Of a stretch of DNA of 8,911 nucleotides, positions 7,397 to 8,911 are shown in pieces. Below the pieces are notes generated by a model. That model was not told where the DNA came from, ran no database searches, and saw only the letters and a program-made list of their open reading frames with translations. This stretch comes from HGM04593 sp964423665. Its GTDB lineage: Bacteria; Bacteroidota; Bacteroidia; Bacteroidales; Bacteroidaceae. The stretch's first letter is position 1. Each line of letters begins with the position of its first letter. Location: the NCBI GenBank assembly GCA_964423665.1, contig CAYRFX010000080.1:1-8911 (forward strand). Direction: 5' to 3'. Position numbers and translations under genes: made by a program.

Positions 7397-7888
7397 ATGA
7401 AACCTCTCTCCCCTGCCGAAGCACTTAACAAAGCCGCAGCATACTGCACGCTGTGCGAGCGATGCATAAGCGAAGTGAGCAAAAAGCTCACCGCGTGGGG
7501 CGTGGTGCCCTGTGAGCAGCAAAAGATAATCGAAAGGCTGAAAAGCGAGGGATTCATCGACGAGGAGCGTTATTGCCGTGCCTTTGTAAACGACAAAGTG
7601 CGGTTCAACCGCTGGGGAAGAGTAAAAATCACCGCAGCATTATATGAGAAGCGGTTGCCACGGGAATTTATCACACAAGCAGTTGAAGAGATTGACGAGG
7701 AGCTGTATATGCACACTCTGCGCGAGCTTATATCCATAAAACAAAAGGAGTTGAAAGGCGACGACTATGCCACAAAACAGAAACTCATACGCTTTGCCGC
7801 ATCACGCGGGTTCGAACCGGCAATAATTCTGCAAATAATAAAAGGCACTTATATAGCAAATTACACCAACAGGGCGCATAGCCAATAA
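7397..7888 (+). CDS. recX: RecX family regulatory protein
   Basis: RecX binds RecA filaments and limits recombinase activity. The 163-residue protein has the small, basic, all-helical composition of the family, built from repeated three-helix units. The most diagnostic stretch is IIERLKSEGFIDEERYCRAFVNDKVRFNRWGRVKITAALYEKRLPREFI (44-92), matching the RecX pattern of LxxxGfiDDxxYAxxfvxxr, then G-x-x-x-I-x-x-x-L-x-x-K. The N-terminal block ALNKAAAYCTLCERCISEVSKKL corresponds to the family's A-x-x-L-x-x-R-x-x-S-x-x-E-L repeat, with two cysteines in place of typical residues. RFAASRGFEPAIILQIIKG (132-150) is the final repeat. It starts 10 nt after prmC. recA is not adjacent, which is usual in Bacteroidetes. 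The last ~13 residues (TYIANYTNRAHSQ) are an unconserved tail ending 6 nt from a convergent gene. Confidence 0.9.
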   Translation: MKPLSPAEALNKAAAYCTLCERCISEVSKKLTAWGVVPCEQQKIIERLKSEGFIDEERYCRAFVNDKVRFNRWGRVKITAALYEKRLPREFITQAVEEIDEELYMHTLRELISIKQKELKGDDYATKQKLIRFAASRGFEPAIILQIIKGTYIANYTNRAHSQ

Positions 7889-7894
7889 GCGCGG

Positions 7895-8449
7895 TTAATA
7901 GTTATTATTCTGTTTGCTCTTTTTGGGTTCTTTCTTGTTTTCTACTTTATTCTTGTTGCCAAAATGTCCTTTAAGCACAATAACACCAAGACCTATTACA
8001 TTTATTGTAGTAGTAGATAACACAACTCCCATAATAGTGTCCGAGATAAAGCCGTTAGGCGTTATATCAGGGAATAGTACCATAGAAGCACCGTTCATAA
8101 TTAACAACAAGAATGTTGCTATCAGATATAATGAAATTGTACGAGAAGCCCATCGCTCCAATCTCCTCCTTGCGTGGGTATCTTCCAAAGAGCGTTGCAA
8201 ATGTAGCAATTTCTCACTGGCTTCTAAAATGCTTTTATCTTGATTATGTGGTAGGACAGATATTAAAGATTCCGCTATATCGGAAAATTTAGTTTTGTTT
8301 TTTGGAGGTCTTTCTAAACCAAAGAAAAAAGCCTTAATTGTAATGTATAGCTTATATCCACCGTGCTTCCTCCAAGTAACGGCATCCGTTGTTTTCTTGC
8401 CACCTGTTGCAGCATCGAAATCAGAAGAAACTTTTTGCTCGTTACTCAT
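7895..8449 (-). CDS. Two-TM protein of unknown function, candidate toxin/effector paired with Panacea gene
   Basis: I do not recognise a named family. The 184-residue protein starts at the ATG (8449-8447) that overlaps the upstream stop as ATGA. A TTG start at 8467 would add six residues but is less likely. Residues 1-55 are polar, with an aromatic patch (YKLYITIKAFFFGLERPP). Residues 56-102 are helical and charged (SEKLLHLQRSLEDTHARRRLERW), possibly a coiled coil. Two hydrophobic segments follow, about 104-126 (ISLYLIATFLLLIMNGASMVLF) and 137-160 (SDTIMGVVLSTTTINVIGLGVIVLK). The last ~22 residues are a Lys/Asn-rich tail. This predicts a membrane protein with its large N-terminal part and short C-tail on the same, probably cytoplasmic, side. 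Translational coupling behind a Panacea antitoxin suggests a membrane-disrupting toxin or effector. That role is inferred; a non-toxic partner is possible. Confidence 0.75.
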   Translation of the reverse strand: MSNEQKVSSDFDAATGGKKTTDAVTWRKHGGYKLYITIKAFFFGLERPPKNKTKFSDIAESLISVLPHNQDKSILEASEKLLHLQRSLEDTHARRRLERWASRTISLYLIATFLLLIMNGASMVLFPDITPNGFISDTIMGVVLSTTTINVIGLGVIVLKGHFGNKNKVENKKEPKKSKQNNNY

Positions 8450-8910
8450 AGTAAACCACTTTGCCAATTATTATTAAAGAAGTCTTTTATCACGTCATTG
8501 TCAATAGTGCGATTCCATTGAACATTATCTTCTTTGAATACAGTTTTGTACCACGGACTATCCTTGAGGTGCGACCATTCGCTCAACCTGTTAGCGGATA
8601 TATTGTAGCACAAATCAACAATTTGAGAAATTTCTTTTAGAATATCTATCTCTTTTAGATATTCTTCTTTTTCTGTAATAGTTAGGCTGGCTGGGATAGT
8701 CTCCACATAAGACCTATATGTACGGGGGAATACCGGCCCGAACGGCCAAGCGCGAGGCTCATCGTCGGTGAATAATTGCTTGTTAAATTTAGCCAAACAA
8801 CGACCATAGCAAATGAATAATATCTTTTGCATTTGCGTTTTATTTAAGATTACCCCGTGTTTATAACAAGATAACCAAGAAATCAATTTGACATATTTAC
8901 TGCTATCCAT
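8446..8910 (-). CDS. Panacea/SocA-like (DUF4065) protein, probable antitoxin
   Basis: The 154-residue protein matches the Panacea (DUF4065, SocA-like) domain in three blocks: NKTQMQKILFICYG (23-36), like the family's LxKLQKLLYYxxG; EPRAWPFGPVFPRTYRSY (51-68), like eAWxyGPVxPxVY; and SANRLSEWSHLKDSPWYKT (105-123), like LsxxtHxxxPW. The family includes phage Gp4-like proteins, the Caulobacter SocA proteolytic adaptor/antitoxin and the PanA antitoxins, which neutralise structurally unrelated toxins encoded next to them. Its length is close to a minimal single-domain PanA, with no added DNA-binding domain visible. The ATG at 8910-8908 is 1 nt from the window edge, so an earlier in-frame start cannot be excluded and the promoter is not visible. 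It is the upstream gene of the pair, and its TGA overlaps the next ATG by 4 nt. Antitoxin function follows from family plus context, not from direct evidence. Confidence 0.85.
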   Translation of the reverse strand: MDSSKYVKLISWLSCYKHGVILNKTQMQKILFICYGRCLAKFNKQLFTDDEPRAWPFGPVFPRTYRSYVETIPASLTITEKEEYLKEIDILKEISQIVDLCYNISANRLSEWSHLKDSPWYKTVFKEDNVQWNRTIDNDVIKDFFNNNWQSGLL

Positions 8911-8911
8911 A

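Larger units (their letters stand above)
7889..8911. other. A/T-rich accessory module inserted next to recX
   Basis: From the recX stop onward, gene orientation flips and base composition drops. Sample lines counted by hand are 8281-8340 (18/60 G+C) and 8641-8700 (19/60 G+C). These compare with 7501-7560 in recX (30/60) and 3061-3120 in lysS (35/60). The block contains only the two-gene - strand pair. The right-hand boundary is outside the window, and I see no transposase, integrase, tRNA or obvious flanking repeat. Horizontal acquisition is an inference from composition, orientation and gene content. Confidence 0.55.

Noticed and set aside
7874..7892. GCGC...GCGC pairing around the recX stop as a bidirectional terminator
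   Set aside because: Only 4 bp of stem with an 11-nt loop; not a credible terminator.
7914..8243. 109-residue + strand open frame with a hydrophobic N-terminus
   Set aside because: It is the antisense of the two-TM gene; the hydrophobicity mirrors the real membrane segments. The - strand gene has the coupled start and the Panacea partner.
8450..8467. TTG start adding MAKWFT to the two-TM protein
   Set aside because: The ATG at 8449 gives a classic ATGA stop/start overlap with the Panacea gene, which is the stronger start.
1..8911. tRNA, rRNA, CRISPR array, transposase, integrase or terminal inverted repeats
   Set aside because: None was seen on reading both strands; no repeated spacer structure, no CCA-ended cloverleaf and no recombinase motifs.

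Overview
This looks like a chromosomal segment from a member of the Bacteroidales (Bacteroidota). Four things suggest it. The gene order lysS-gpsA-pgi-HAD phosphatase is familiar from that group. LysS carries the extra C-terminal domain typical of the phylum. Translation starts lack Shine-Dalgarno motifs and sit behind A/T-rich leaders. The first gene is a coiled-coil/beta-domain hypothetical that I associate with Bacteroidales. I cannot name a genus.

Bases 1-7888 are a compact, same-strand (+) core region. It holds a partial coiled-coil protein, UDP-glucuronate decarboxylase (uxs) and lysyl-tRNA synthetase (lysS), separated by 3 and 13 nt. A perfect 36-bp palindrome follows, probably a terminator. 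Next come glycerol-3-phosphate dehydrogenase (gpsA), glucose-6-phosphate isomerase (pgi), a beta-phosphoglucomutase-like HAD hydrolase, the release-factor methyltransferase prmC and the RecA regulator recX. From pgi to recX the gaps are -1, 5 and 10 nt, so these four genes probably form one transcription unit. The themes are central sugar-phosphate metabolism (pgi, gpsA, HAD), nucleotide-sugar supply (uxs), translation (lysS, prmC) and recombination control (recX).

Bases 7889-8911 differ. Two genes on the - strand run head-on into recX with only 6 nt between stop codons, and the DNA is visibly more A/T-rich. Reading in the - direction, the first encodes a Panacea/SocA-like (DUF4065) protein, the antitoxin domain of PanAT-type toxin-antitoxin systems. 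The second overlaps it by an ATGA junction and encodes an unrecognised protein with a charged helical N-terminal half and two C-terminal membrane segments. The most economical reading is an acquired antitoxin-toxin or defence pair in which the two-TM protein is the membrane-acting toxin. This is the most interesting part of the window. The function of the membrane protein is inferred from context only.
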